Assembly: GCF_001425445.1 (NCBI RefSeq)
Contig: NZ_LMQU01000012.1
Span: forward strand, 20,278 to 84,277
From: Devosia sp. Leaf420
GTDB taxonomy: Bacteria > Pseudomonadota > Alphaproteobacteria > Rhizobiales > Devosiaceae
Length of the DNA: 64,000 nt
Reading direction: 5' to 3'
A program made the translations under genes and the position numbers. Positions 35,826 through 44,918 of this stretch are shown here, piece by piece (positions within the stretch are counted from its first letter, which is position 1; the number at the start of each line of letters is the position of its first letter). Under the pieces are notes generated by a model. That model ran no database searches. It had not been told where the DNA came from and saw only the letters and a list, made by a program, of their open reading frames with translations.

Positions 35826-36477
35826 GACAATCCTCCCATGAGACCAATGCTTTTGAAGCTTGGTTTCAGCGTGTGCGGGTTTGCCCGTCTTCCACGACTT
35901 GAAAGCTAGTGCCTAACAATAGGCTAATGCTACCACGGACTTGTCCAGCGATTGATACGTTTTTGTCGCGACCTGTTTTGTAGAAGTCGTTTTATATCGG
36001 ATTGCGGTACGTTAGTCAGACGATGGAATGTGGGGACTGAGTGCTCCACCTCGACGGCCGGAGGCCCTGCGTGAGATTTGCATCTTGCGGCTGAAGTGGG
36101 TCGCAAGACTTCAAGAGTGCGTGTGGGGCTGGTGTAGCAATGGCCAAGGTGGCTATTGACGACCCTATTGCGGTCTTTCGGTCATGAAGACGAACTTTCC
36201 AAAAGTAGAAGCGGCCGGTGGGAATTCGTGTCGTCTGACTGTCATTGCGCGCCACCCAGCTGAGCGTCGTGCGGATATCGCTCGATAAGTTCATCTTCGG
36301 GGAACGGCTGCGCATACTATCCTCCTTGCCAAGACCCGCTCATCATATGACGAACGATGTGCGGACAAGCTTGGCGGATCGAGAAATATCGCTCTCGAAG
36401 GACCTCAAGGGACAATCTCATCGTCGTCGAATTTGTGGCTCGGGCCGCTGTATTGTCGGCTTTCACGTCACCTCGCT
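35826..36477. other. Intergenic region
   Basis: About 650 bases between the AraC gene start and the stop of the TauE-like gene. The first 170 bases of the reverse strand should hold the AraC promoter. The remainder has only short ORFs with no family resemblance and lower GC; some may be decayed sequence. Confidence 0.4.
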
Positions 36478-37326
36478 CTAAGCCGCCAGTCCGCTGCTCA
36501 TCCCAAAGCAGTAGGGCAAGGTCAGGCGACCCTGTTCAGACTGTAGAATCGCGCCAACCGTCTCCGCGGCCATGTAGCTGGCGACGACAAGTATTAGGGC
36601 GGCGAATGCCACATTGAGCATCCCTTTTTTGCTGGCAAGTGTGCTTGCGGCCCTAGTGCCGGCAAGACCGCCTAGGGCACCACCTCCGATGAATATGGCA
36701 GCGAGAGGCCAATCAACCAGGCCCGAAAAGGCGTAGCTCAAAGCTGTCGTTAGGCCAAAGGCGGTGACAGCCAGGAGCGAAGATCCGATGGCGTTTAGAA
36801 TAGGCATCCCGGTTGAGGCGACGAGGCCGGGTACAATCAAAAAACCCCCGCCGATACCGAAGAATCCAGAAAGCGCGCCAGTTATGCCACCATAACCCAA
36901 AACTTTGGGTGCCTTCTCCCTGTTGCAGGTGGCTCCTGGAATGCCGGGATTTCCCCTGCCACGAAACATCAGCACGCCCACGACCAGCATCAGAATGGCG
37001 AAGAGGAACAACAGCTTTTCACCATCCATCGCCTTGCCGAGCGTCGAGCCGATGAAGGCCCCGGCGATACCGGCGACTGTGTACATCAGGGCGCAGCGCC
37101 AGATCACATTGCCCTTGCGGGCATGAGTAATAAGATTGGTGGCAGCGTTGGCCGCGACGGCAAATGCGCTCGTGCCGATAGCCATGTGAGCGACCGGAAC
37201 CCCCACGAGATAGACCATCAGCGGCACAGCGAGGATCGACCCGCCGCCGCCGAAGAGGCCGAGCGTGAAGCCCACCAGGCTACCCGAGAAGGCGCCAAGA
37301 AGATATTGCAGGGGTTCAAGGAACAT
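36478..37326 (-). CDS. TauE/SafE-family sulfite exporter-like membrane protein
   Basis: 282 residues with about eight helices and two pseudo-repeats, the signature of this family: LLGAFSGSLVGFTLGLFGGGGSILAVPLMVY near 7-37 (a conserved GGGGS) and GALSGFFGIGGGFLIVPGLV near 150-170. Members export sulfite, sulfoacetate or related anions. It is the last gene of a leftward sulfur-detoxification set (YeeE pair, MBL hydrolase, TIGR01244 phosphatase-like), so it may export sulfite formed by persulfide oxidation. Confidence 0.88.
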   Translation of the reverse strand: MFLEPLQYLLGAFSGSLVGFTLGLFGGGGSILAVPLMVYLVGVPVAHMAIGTSAFAVAANAATNLITHARKGNVIWRCALMYTVAGIAGAFIGSTLGKAMDGEKLLFLFAILMLVVGVLMFRGRGNPGIPGATCNREKAPKVLGYGGITGALSGFFGIGGGFLIVPGLVASTGMPILNAIGSSLLAVTAFGLTTALSYAFSGLVDWPLAAIFIGGGALGGLAGTRAASTLASKKGMLNVAFAALILVVASYMAAETVGAILQSEQGRLTLPYCFGMSSGLAA

Positions 37327-37337
37327 CGTCTTTTTAC

Positions 37338-37661
37338 TTAGAGGGATGCGGCGTAAAGGCTGCCGGCGCGACCGCCGGAGCGGCAATATCCGAGGATGGG
37401 ACCATCCGTTTCGGCGCGAGCCTGTTCAAAGCGGATGAGTTGGCCCTCGGTTACCGGCCCAGAGACCGGAATATGGAAGGCCTTGATCCCGAAGCGTTCA
37501 GCAACTTCGGCGATTTCAGCGAAAGAAGGCTGGTTCGGATCTTCATTGTCGGGGCGGGCACAGACGATGCCCTTGTAGCCAGCCTCTGCAATGGCCCTGA
37601 TATCGTCGGCCTGGATCTGCGGGCTCTGGGCGAAATGGTCGTCGATCTTATTGATGGCCAT
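37338..37661 (-). CDS. TIGR01244-type sulfurtransferase/phosphatase-like protein
   Basis: 107 residues. It begins INKIDDHFAQSPQIQADDI and has the Cys-x5-Arg-like active loop YCRSGGRAGSLYA near the C-terminus, in the dual-specificity phosphatase fold that forms the N-terminal half of Blh (beta-lactamase-hydrolase-like) proteins. In Blh this domain is fused to the metallo-hydrolase; here the two are separate adjacent genes, five bases apart. It probably handles sulfane sulfur together with the MBL enzyme. Confidence 0.82.
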   Translation of the reverse strand: MAINKIDDHFAQSPQIQADDIRAIAEAGYKGIVCARPDNEDPNQPSFAEIAEVAERFGIKAFHIPVSGPVTEGQLIRFEQARAETDGPILGYCRSGGRAGSLYAASL

Positions 37662-37666
37662 GATGA

Positions 37667-38581
37667 TTATTCCTTTGCGGTGATGAGCCCATTGATAGGC
37701 ACTTTGAGATAGGTTTTTCCGTCGTCTTCGGGCGGCGGAAGGTGACCAGCCCGCATGTTGACTTGCAGGCTCGGGATGATGAGCTTGGGCATGGCGAGCG
37801 TGCTGTCCCGCTCTTCGCGCATTTTAACGAAAGCATCTTCAGTGGTGCCATGACCCACATGGATATTGTGGTCGCGCTGCTCCGCGACGGTGGTTTCCCA
37901 CCTGATGCCGCGACCATTGGGGCCATAGTCGTGGCACATGAAGAGGCGCATCTCGCTCGGCAGGGTCAGCAGCCTCTGGATTGATCGATAGAGCGTTCGT
38001 GCATCGCCGCCGGGAAAGTCGGCACGAGCGGAGCCACCATCGGGCATGAAGAGCGTGTCGCCGACGAACACAGCATTGCCAATGACATGCACCATATCTG
38101 CTGGCGTGTGGCCCGGCGTGAAGAGCGTGTGCGCCGTCAAGGTGCCGATCTGGTAGCTATCGCCATCCTTGAACAGGCGATCGAACTGCGACCCATCGCG
38201 CTGAAATGCGGTGCCCTCGTTGAAGATCTTGCCGAAGGTGCTTTGCACCACGCGGATCTGGTCGCCGATGCCCAGCTTTCCTCCGAGCCTCGACTGGATA
38301 TAGGGGGCCGCCGAGAGATGGTCGGCATGGACATGCGTCTCGATCAGCCATTCGAGTGTCCAGCCGTGGTCCTGAATATGCGCGATGATCTTGTCGGCGC
38401 CATCAGAAGCGATTTTGCCGGAGGCATAGTCGAAATCCATAACGGAATCGATCACGGCGCAGGCGGTCGATGCTGGATCCTTGACGATATAGCTGATGGT
38501 GTTCGTCGCCGCGTCGAAAAACGGCACGACTTCCGGTTTGATAGAGAGGTCAGGTGTAAACGGTATCGGTTGGGTGGACAC
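37667..38581 (-). CDS. MBL-fold persulfide dioxygenase-like metallo-hydrolase (Blh type)
   Basis: 304 residues from GTG 38581; upstream in-frame residues overlap the YeeE gene and are not family sequence. The metal motif THVHADHLSAA lies near 80-90, with HTLFTPGHTPADMV near 150-163, VFVGDTLFMPDGGSAR (Asp ligand) near 171-186 and a late His in MCHDYGPNGR. This is the ETHE1/Blh arrangement, iron-dependent oxidation of persulfide to sulfite in H2S detoxification. Its neighbours (BigR-type repressor, YeeE pair, TauE) match the known bigR-blh operon. Confidence 0.88.
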   Translation of the reverse strand: MSTQPIPFTPDLSIKPEVVPFFDAATNTISYIVKDPASTACAVIDSVMDFDYASGKIASDGADKIIAHIQDHGWTLEWLIETHVHADHLSAAPYIQSRLGGKLGIGDQIRVVQSTFGKIFNEGTAFQRDGSQFDRLFKDGDSYQIGTLTAHTLFTPGHTPADMVHVIGNAVFVGDTLFMPDGGSARADFPGGDARTLYRSIQRLLTLPSEMRLFMCHDYGPNGRGIRWETTVAEQRDHNIHVGHGTTEDAFVKMREERDSTLAMPKLIIPSLQVNMRAGHLPPPEDDGKTYLKVPINGLITAKE

Positions 38582-38607
38582 GGAAATCTCTTTTCCAATG
38601 CGAAGCG

Positions 38608-39048
38608 TCACGCAAGGGCGTCGCGACGCGCCAGAGCTGCCTTGAGGCCATTGGCCATCAGAATGCCGACGATCATTGCCGCGACGAAAATGAAAGGGCT
38701 GGGTTCGCCTGAGCCGAGTGCTGGAATGGCGCCGCCAGGACAGAACCCAGCTATGCCCCAACCAATGCCGAATGTGGCTGAACCTGCGATGAGCGGCATG
38801 TCGAAATCGCGCTTGGTCGGCAGATGGAAGGTACGATCGAACACGGGTGCAGGTCGCCGTAGCACAAAGCGGTAGCCTATGAAGGTGACCAGCAGGGCCG
38901 ATGCCATGACCAGCAAGAGGCTCGGGTCCCAAGTGCCGAAGGGATCGAAGAAATTGAGCACTTTCGCCGGGTTAGACATGCCCGAAATGACGATGCCGAC
39001 ACCGAAGACGAGGCCAATGGTGCCTGCGGACGCGATGCGGAGCATCAT
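38608..39048 (-). CDS. YeeE/YedE-family membrane protein (second half)
   Basis: 146 residues beginning MMLRIASAGTIGLVFGVGIVISGMSNPAKV, with the conserved family motif GWGIAGFCPGGAIPALGSG near 105-123. About four membrane helices. The ATG overlaps the stop of the partner gene (ATGA). YeeE/YedE proteins move thiosulfate or other sulfur species across the inner membrane. Together with the gene at 39045 it makes one complete transporter split into two chains. Confidence 0.88.
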   Translation of the reverse strand: MMLRIASAGTIGLVFGVGIVISGMSNPAKVLNFFDPFGTWDPSLLLVMASALLVTFIGYRFVLRRPAPVFDRTFHLPTKRDFDMPLIAGSATFGIGWGIAGFCPGGAIPALGSGEPSPFIFVAAMIVGILMANGLKAALARRDALA

Positions 39049-39473
39049 AAGCCTCCCAGAATGTGACGGACCACGAAGACCGTGACGAAGGTGGTCAACA
39101 TGAAGATCAGTGTTGCGAGGATGGATCGTGCCGCGAGCCGTGCGATGCCGCAGATCCCATGGCCCGATGTGCAGCCGCCGCCAAAGGTCACACCGATACC
39201 GACCAAGAGGCCGCCAAGAGTGATAGCCCAATATGGGAGCTCGGCCTGAAGCGGCAGGGTAGAGCCAGTGAGGAGCAGGATCATTAGAGGCGCCGCAATG
39301 GCACCGATCAGGAAAGCGAGACGCCAATCCCAGTCGCCTTTGGGGAGGACCAGCCCGGTCAGGATGCCGGTCATTCCGGCTATCCTGCCGTGGAGCGCCA
39401 TCAAGGCGACCGCGGATGCGCCAATAAGCGAACCGCCGAGTAAGGCCTGGAGCGGCGTGAATGTCGTTTCCAT
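39045..39473 (-). CDS. YeeE/YedE-family membrane protein (first half)
   Basis: 142 residues: FTPLQALLGGSLIGASAVALMALHGRIAGMTGI and GVTFGGGCTSGHGICGIARLAARS near 100-123, where the Cys-containing GGGCTSGHG motif is the sulfur-handling site of YeeE. About four helices. It is the first gene of the leftward sulfur operon and is transcribed divergently from the ArsR/BigR-type gene, with palindromes in the shared gap. Confidence 0.9.
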   Translation of the reverse strand: METTFTPLQALLGGSLIGASAVALMALHGRIAGMTGILTGLVLPKGDWDWRLAFLIGAIAAPLMILLLTGSTLPLQAELPYWAITLGGLLVGIGVTFGGGCTSGHGICGIARLAARSILATLIFMLTTFVTVFVVRHILGGL

Positions 39474-39529
39474 TGAGCCTGCTTGTGCTTGGATCAGCGC
39501 ACTGATATGCGCTGGTCATAACCAATTTC

Positions 39530-39549
39530 GTTATATAACATATTCGAAT
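39530..39549. promoter_or_regulatory. AT-rich palindromes, probable BigR-type operator
   Basis: GTTATATAAC (39530-39539) and ATTCGAAT (39542-39549) are two perfect palindromes in the 117-base gap between the sulfur operon and the ArsR-type gene. BigR/SqrR operators are AT-rich inverted repeats overlapping divergent promoters, so binding here would repress both directions. Confidence 0.55.
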
Positions 39550-39590
39550 GTTCTAATGTGTCAAGCGTGGAAACGAGAGATTTTGGATCA

Positions 39591-39899
39591 ATGAATGCTG
39601 CAGAGCTCGAGCCGCGCGCTGAGGAAGCTGCTCAGCTTCTGACAGCCATGGCGAATACCAAGCGGTTGCTCATCCTGTGCAACCTGATCGGGCAGGAGCG
39701 GAGCGTCAGTGAGCTTTCCCGGATCGTGGCACTGGAGCAGTCACCACTGTCACAACATCTTTCGAAATTGCGGGCGCTCGGTCTGGTGAAGACGAGGCGC
39801 GATGGGCAGACCATCTTTTATCGGTTGGCGTCGGAGCCCGTCAGGAAGGTGCTGGAGACCCTGTATGATATCTACTGTCGATCGGCCGATGAGGTGTAG
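39591..39899 (+). CDS. bigR: ArsR-family persulfide sensor (BigR/SqrR-like)
   Basis: 102 residues. A winged helix-turn-helix (ANTKRLLILCNLIGQE, SVSELSRIVALEQSPLSQHLSKLRALGLVKTRRDGQTIFYRL, given as separate segments) with Cys30 and Cys96, 66 residues apart. SqrR and BigR sense persulfides through two cysteines with the same spacing, forming a tetrasulfide link that releases DNA. A GTG at 39558 would add 11 residues. It is divergent from the YeeE/MBL/TauE operon and is its likely repressor. Confidence 0.85.
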   Translation: MNAAELEPRAEEAAQLLTAMANTKRLLILCNLIGQERSVSELSRIVALEQSPLSQHLSKLRALGLVKTRRDGQTIFYRLASEPVRKVLETLYDIYCRSADEV

Positions 39900-40026
39900 C
39901 TGTAGCGGCGGACTGCACCCTTAAACTGAAATGGCTGAGTTCTGCCCAGACTTGAAATGCCATTCACGTGCTGCGTGCTTGGCTCGACGGAGTTGTGGCC
40001 CGCGCAGGTAACGCGGGCCAGTGGCT

Positions 40027-40572
40027 TCAGGCAGTGCGGGTCAGCTTGACTCCGGGGAAATCCACGGGCACGTCGAGGGCGACGTTGACGTAGTTGGTGA
40101 AGAGATTGAGTGCCACATGGGCAATGATCTCGACGATTTCTCCCTCATCAAACCCGGCTGCGACGAGGGCATTGACATCATCGCTTCCGACGCTGCCGCG
40201 CTGTTCGACGAGACTGAGTGCGAACTTGAGAGCGGCTGCCGTGCGCGGATCGGCCGAGCGGCCGGCTTGCGCCTCGGCCATTTCTTCGGCCGTGGCGCCG
40301 GCGCGCTTGCCAAGGCCGGTATGGGCGGCAAGGCAATAGTGACAGGCATTGCGATCGGCGATGGCGACGGCAATCTGCTCGCCGAGCTTGGCGCCGAGGC
40401 GGCCGCCGCCAAGGGCTGCAAACGAGCCCCAGAGGCTAGCTAGCGCCGAAGGCGAATTGCCGACGGCCTTGAACATATTCGGGACGACGCCAAAGGCTGA
40501 CTGGATCTCGGCAAAGTTCTGCTCGACCGAGCCAGTTGCTTCAGCGGGGGCGATAAGGGTAATTCTGCTCAT
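40027..40572 (-). CDS. Carboxymuconolactone decarboxylase-family (AhpD-like) protein
   Basis: 181 residues from MSRITLIAPAEATG. The core AVAIADRNACHYCLAAHTGLGKRAG near 93-117 holds the AhpD-type Cys-x-x-Cys (here CHYC) with a nearby His, the redox and proton-relay site. Members act as peroxidase or thiol-disulfide partners or as decarboxylases. It is the third gene of a leftward unit after a MarR regulator and an exported unknown protein, which suggests a thiol or oxidative-stress response. Confidence 0.85.
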   Translation of the reverse strand: MSRITLIAPAEATGSVEQNFAEIQSAFGVVPNMFKAVGNSPSALASLWGSFAALGGGRLGAKLGEQIAVAIADRNACHYCLAAHTGLGKRAGATAEEMAEAQAGRSADPRTAAALKFALSLVEQRGSVGSDDVNALVAAGFDEGEIVEIIAHVALNLFTNYVNVALDVPVDFPGVKLTRTA

Positions 40573-40651
40573 GTTTCTTCTCTTCATAGCCTGGAGGGTG
40601 GGAACTGCCGGTTCGTCGATGGCAGTCGACGGACCGGCGCTTTTCGATCAG

Positions 40652-41368
40652 CTAGTGGCCGGCGCTGACCTTGCCGGGGAGGCTGAGGTCGCCCGATGCG
40701 ACCTTGAACACGTTCTCGACGCACAAAAGCGGCGTATGCAGGTTGCCATTGACCTTGAGACCGGCGGTGACGCCATCAAAGTTCGCTTCGGCAATGCCGC
40801 TGATGAGCTTGACCGGAATGGTGACTTCCACCGTGTCACCGGTGAAGGTGGTGGGATAGTCGGGGCTGTCGATCAGGAGCGGCACGTTGGGCCAGGTCGG
40901 CGGCACCTTGGGCGTCGTGCCCTCGGGGATGTCGTTGACCTTGAGACCGCCAGGGCAGGCGGCGTCTTCGCCCAGCACCACCCAATGGGGATGCCAGACG
41001 TGACGGTTGACCCCGCCATAGGCGGCATCGTCGAAATCGGGGTGGAAGGTTACGGCAAGGGCGACGATGCCCTGATCGTTCTCGAAGCCGATATCCCCGC
41101 TATTGAGGCTTGTGGGCCAGACATAGGCATAGACGCTGGAGCCTTCGAACTTGCCCGTGGCGTCGGGCTTGTCGAGGCCGGCCTCGCCGCGAACGCGAGT
41201 GGTGAAGACGGCGTCTTCGCCATGCGTGACGATGGTGGTTTCGATGATGTCGAAGGAGGCCATGATGGCTTCGTTCGGATCGGCATGGATGCCAGTGTCA
41301 TGGGCAAAGCTCGGCGCAGCCGAAAGGGTTGTCAGCAGCGTCGCCGCCAACAGGGTCAAACGGGTCAT
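40652..41368 (-). CDS. Exported hypothetical protein
   Basis: 238 residues with a signal peptide (RLTLLAATLLTTLSAAPSFAH). The mature part starts with a His/Asp-rich stretch (HDTGIHADPNEAI) and contains DIIETTIVTHGEDAVFTTRVRG, YAYVWPTSLN and HPHWVVLGEDAACPGG, a beta-rich pattern with several His residues. There are two cysteines, one near residue 138 and one near 216, that could form a disulfide. I do not recognise the family. It lies between a MarR regulator and an AhpD-like gene on one transcript. Confidence 0.75.
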   Translation of the reverse strand: MTRLTLLAATLLTTLSAAPSFAHDTGIHADPNEAIMASFDIIETTIVTHGEDAVFTTRVRGEAGLDKPDATGKFEGSSVYAYVWPTSLNSGDIGFENDQGIVALAVTFHPDFDDAAYGGVNRHVWHPHWVVLGEDAACPGGLKVNDIPEGTTPKVPPTWPNVPLLIDSPDYPTTFTGDTVEVTIPVKLISGIAEANFDGVTAGLKVNGNLHTPLLCVENVFKVASGDLSLPGKVSAGH

Positions 41369-41383
41369 TTGTGGTGGTCTTTC

Positions 41384-42052
41384 TCAGATGCCTGGAGGGT
41401 TGAGGGTATGATCCCTGGTGAATTCGGCCCAGGTGGCAGCCCGGGCCGAAGGATCGGCGGTTTCGTGTTCGCGGCAATCGACCCGCAGGTCCTGCTGGCC
41501 GAAGGCGGCGTCCACGAAAGTGCAATGATGCGGCTGGGCCGCATCCTGATGCGCATAGGGCCGGAAGAACCGGCAACTGACGCACATGCGTTGAATGGGG
41601 ATAATGCCGCTTTCCTGAAGGTGCCGGATCATGGTGACGAGCGAAACGAGCAGCTCTTCTTGCTGGGCCCTATCAAGGGCGCCAGCGGCGCTTTCGGCAA
41701 CGCTGCGTGTTGCGTGGGCAGAGGCAAGCGAGGCCTCGCCGTGTTCGGTCAAGACGATCCGTACCGAGCGGCGATCGCTGGGGGCTGGGGCCTTATAGAG
41801 GTACCCCTTGCGTTCGAGCGCGCCGATCGAGTCAGTTGCGGAGGGCTGTGACACCCCGAGCTGTTGCGCAATATCGCGAACGCTCAATCCACCCGGCCGC
41901 CCTTCCAGAGACGCCATGATGGCGAACTGCGTTGGATTGACTCCCGCGGCACGTGCGCCAACCCAGTCATCGGCGCGCAAAGCTGTCGCAAGGCGCTCAA
42001 GACCTTCGTGGATGCGAAGAGGAAGTGATTTGGGTGTGACCGGCGTTTCCAT
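41384..42052 (-). CDS. MarR-family regulator with a Cys/His-rich C-terminal tail
   Basis: 222 residues. Residues 1-145 are a MarR winged helix: TQFAIMASLEGRPGGLSVRDIAQQLGVSQPSATDSIGALERKGYL followed by the wing DRRSVRIVLTEHG (residue runs given only to locate the domain: about 45-115). After residue 155 comes an added segment with Cys-x-x-Cys (MCVSCRFF), an HHC, and Cys-x-x-His (DCREHE), likely to bind zinc or an Fe-S cluster. That makes it a candidate metal or redox sensor. It heads the unit 42052-40027 and a perfect palindrome lies just upstream. Confidence 0.82.
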   Translation of the reverse strand: METPVTPKSLPLRIHEGLERLATALRADDWVGARAAGVNPTQFAIMASLEGRPGGLSVRDIAQQLGVSQPSATDSIGALERKGYLYKAPAPSDRRSVRIVLTEHGEASLASAHATRSVAESAAGALDRAQQEELLVSLVTMIRHLQESGIIPIQRMCVSCRFFRPYAHQDAAQPHHCTFVDAAFGQQDLRVDCREHETADPSARAATWAEFTRDHTLNPPGI

Positions 42053-42064
42053 AAGCCGATATAT

Positions 42065-42077
42065 ATAGGAGTCCTAT
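42065..42077. promoter_or_regulatory. MarR operator-like palindrome
   Basis: ATAGGA-G-TCCTAT, a perfect 6-1-6 palindrome 13 bases upstream of the MarR start codon, where it would overlap the promoter. It is the probable autoregulatory site of the Cys/His-tailed MarR protein. Confidence 0.6.
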
Positions 42078-42150
42078 GTAATAGCAAGCATGATGTCGTC
42101 TTGCCGTTTCATGGCGCGGGGACACACATCCCAATGATCTTCAGCCGTCA

Positions 42151-43230
42151 TCATCCCTGCGGCGCAGTCGCGTCAGGGGGAGACTGTGGCGGGTCAGTAT
42201 CGATAGCAACCTCGACGGACATGCCGGGCAAGAGGTGGAGCGCGAGTTCCTGATCGGGGTCGATCTCGATCTTGACGGGGATGCGCTGGGCGATCTTGGT
42301 GAAATTGCCGGTGGCATTGTCCGGCTTGATGACGCTGAATTCGGACCCGGTGGCGGGCGAAATTTCGGCGATGTGGCCTTTGAGCGCCGCATGGGCGAGG
42401 GCGTCGACGGTGAGCGATACGTCCTGGCCGACATGGAGCCCGGGCATCTGCGTCTCCTTGAAATTGGCCACGACCCAGCGTTGCGGCGGTGTTACCGAGG
42501 TCAGCTGCGTGCCGACGGCGACGAACTGGCCGATGCGGGCGGCGACTTCACCCAGCGTGCCATCCACCGGAGCAACGATTTTGGTATTGGCGAGATTGAT
42601 CTTGGCCAATTCGACGGCCGCTTCCGCCGAGCGGACGGCGCCTTGGAGAGCGGGGACGCTGCCCTCGACCAGCGACAGGTTTTGTTCGGCCATGCTCACA
42701 TTGGCCTTTGCCTGCGCCACGCTGGACTGAGCCTGAAGGAGCGCCGCGTGAACCTGGTCGGCGCTCGATTGCGGCGAGAGCCCAGACGCCAGCAGGGATT
42801 CGCTGCGCGCGGCATCGGCTTCGGCGCGTTGGAAGGCGGCTTGGGCCGCTTCGAGCTGGGCTTGCGCAAATTCGACGCTCGCCTGCTTGGAGGCGCGGTT
42901 TTGCTCGTAATTGTCGAGCGCGCTGCGCTGCTGCGCCAGGGCGCCTTCGGCTTGCTCGAGCTGCTGGAGATAGATGCGGTCATCGAGCTGCACCAAGAGA
43001 TCGCCCTTCTTAACCTCCTGATAATCGGTGACTGGCACCTCGGTCACATAGGCGGCAAGCTGCGGCGCGATCATGGTGACGCGCCCGCGCACAAAGGCAT
43101 TGTTGGTGGACTCGATCGTCGACGTGAACGGCGGCAGTTGCCAGGCGTAGAGTACGACGCCGACGCCGACGATGCCGATGATGAGGGCGGCCCAGCTGCC
43201 CTTGGATGTGAGAAAGTCTTTGATCTTCAT
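42151..43230 (-). CDS. emrA: HlyD/EmrA-family membrane fusion protein
   Basis: 359 residues. One N-terminal membrane helix (WAALIIGIVGVGVVLYAW, about 13-30), then a lipoyl-like half domain (IAPQLAAYVTEVPVTDYQEVKKGDLLVQLD), a long coiled-coil hairpin about 85-195 rich in Ala/Gln/Glu, a return lipoyl half (APVDGTLGEVAARIGQFVAVG) and a beta domain. It bridges the inner-membrane pump to an outer-membrane channel. It follows the emrB-like MFS gene by 21 bases. That gene is frameshifted, so the pump may be inactive. Confidence 0.88.
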   Translation of the reverse strand: MKIKDFLTSKGSWAALIIGIVGVGVVLYAWQLPPFTSTIESTNNAFVRGRVTMIAPQLAAYVTEVPVTDYQEVKKGDLLVQLDDRIYLQQLEQAEGALAQQRSALDNYEQNRASKQASVEFAQAQLEAAQAAFQRAEADAARSESLLASGLSPQSSADQVHAALLQAQSSVAQAKANVSMAEQNLSLVEGSVPALQGAVRSAEAAVELAKINLANTKIVAPVDGTLGEVAARIGQFVAVGTQLTSVTPPQRWVVANFKETQMPGLHVGQDVSLTVDALAHAALKGHIAEISPATGSEFSVIKPDNATGNFTKIAQRIPVKIEIDPDQELALHLLPGMSVEVAIDTDPPQSPPDATAPQG

Positions 43231-43251
43231 TTTGGATACTTCGTCGTGAAA

Positions 43252-44918
43252 TCAGGTGGCGGGGACGGGGGCAGTCGATACTCGGGCCGAGCCCAGAACG
43301 CGTAGTCCCAGATGGAGAAGAAGGGCGGCGGCCGCGGCGATAGCGCCGTAGAAAATCAGCAAAAACAGATCGTTATAGGCTAACACCCAGGATTGCTGGG
43401 TGAGCGATTGGGTCAGTAGCGTCAGGCCCTGCGTATTGCGCTGGGTCGGATCGGTCAGCACCCGGCCATAGGCGCCGCCATAGGCCTGGATGCGCTGGAC
43501 GACCACAGGGTCGAGAAGGGTAATGCCTTGCGCCAGGACATTGGAGTGAAACTGCTCGCGCAGGGCCACGAAGGTGGAAAAGATGGCGCTGCCCAACAGG
43601 CCGCCCAGACTTTGCGTGGTCAGGAAAACGGCGAGGAACGAAAGGATATATTGCGGGCCGCGCGCCAGGGCCTTCATGAAGCCATTGAGCATGGCCGGGG
43701 GCAGAAAGAGCCCGCTTGCCGCGCCGATTAGCGCTTGGCTGACATAGAACTGCTCTGGGCGACTCAAAGTGGTCGAATGGGTATCGAGCCAGCTGCCGAT
43801 AGCGATCAGGATCAAAGCGGTGAGATGGATGATCTCCACCCGCTGGGGCTTGATGATCATGCTGAGGACGGCGGTGGCCGCAAAGGTGACGATGCCGATG
43901 ACGGCGAAGAGCGGGATTAGCTGATCGTTCTGCATGTTTAGCACGGTGAAGAGGCCGAAGACGCCCACCGATTGCTCCGATAGCAGCAGCCGGAAGGCGA
44001 CGAGCGCGCCGGCAAAGATCAACATGTCGCGCCCGGTGAGCCAGCGGAGGTCAATGATCGGATTGGTCCGGTGCAGTTCGACGATGCAAAAGAGCGCCAT
44101 CGAGCCGATGCCCAGAGCCAGCACGACGCCGATCCAGGGTGTTTCAAGCCACCAGAGGGTCCGCCCCATGCCGAGCACGATGGCGATGCAGCCAAAGCCG
44201 ACAGTCATGAGCGGGAAGCTCACAAGGTCGTCGCGATCGAAACCTTGACGCGCGGCGGATGGGTCAGCGGCACGAGAAAAACGACGGCCAGCGAAATGAG
44301 CGCGAGGCCCAGTTCGACTGCATAAAGGCCGGTCCAATCGCCCAATTGCAGCAATTCGGGCGAGATGACGCGCGCAAGGGGCAGCGCCAGCGTCGAGCCG
44401 AGCATGCCAAAGCAGATGCCGATGCTCATCTTCTTCTGCGGCGGGAGCCACTCGAGCATATAATAAAAGCCGAGCGTGCTGAGCGGTGCGGCCGCAATCC
44501 CCATGATGGCGCGGACGACGATGGCCGATTGCAGGTCATGGGCAAAGAGATGGGCGATGACTACCAGCACATAGGCGGCGATGCCGATCTCGGCGAAGCG
44601 GCGGAGGCCGAACTGGGTCCGCACCTTGAACATCAGGATCGTGCCAGCCAGGTTCGTGGCGAAGTAGGCCGCTGCCAGCCAGCCCATTTCGGACTGGGTT
44701 GCACCAAAGGAGGCCTGCAGCCCCTGAAGGTTGGCGGTGATGAGGTTCAGGCCCAGGCCTTGGGTGAGGCCCAGAACCAGCGAACTGAAAATATAGACCG
44801 CGGCAACGAGCGGCGACTTGGGCACGAAGGGCGGCATGGCCGGCGGTGCACTTGGCTGGCTGGCAGGCTCGGCGGCTTGCGCTGGGGTAGGCGCCAATTC
44901 TGAGGCTTGTGACGTCAT
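43252..44918 (-). pseudogene. emrB: EmrB/DHA2-type MFS drug exporter, frameshifted
   Basis: Two overlapping frames make one protein. Frame one (from ATG 44918) gives an N-terminal half with about six helices, KSPLVAAVYIFSSLVLGLTQ to VFLVPLTHPPRVKV, and then stops near 44220. Frame two continues with FDRDDLVSFPLMTVGFGCIAI through the remaining helices to a stop at 43252. The joined length, about 555 residues, is normal for 14-helix DHA2 exporters. The change of frame falls at an AAA run (44240-44242, TTT on the coding strand); one extra base restores the reading frame. Either a broken pump or a homopolymer error in the sequence. Confidence 0.85.

Noticed and set aside
36016..36315. Possible minus-strand gene (99 codons) in the gap before the AraC gene
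   Set aside because: No ribosome site, no family resemblance and biased composition.
40349..41851. Long + strand open frame (500 codons)
   Set aside because: Antisense to the AhpD-like, exported and MarR genes; a by-product of high GC codon use.
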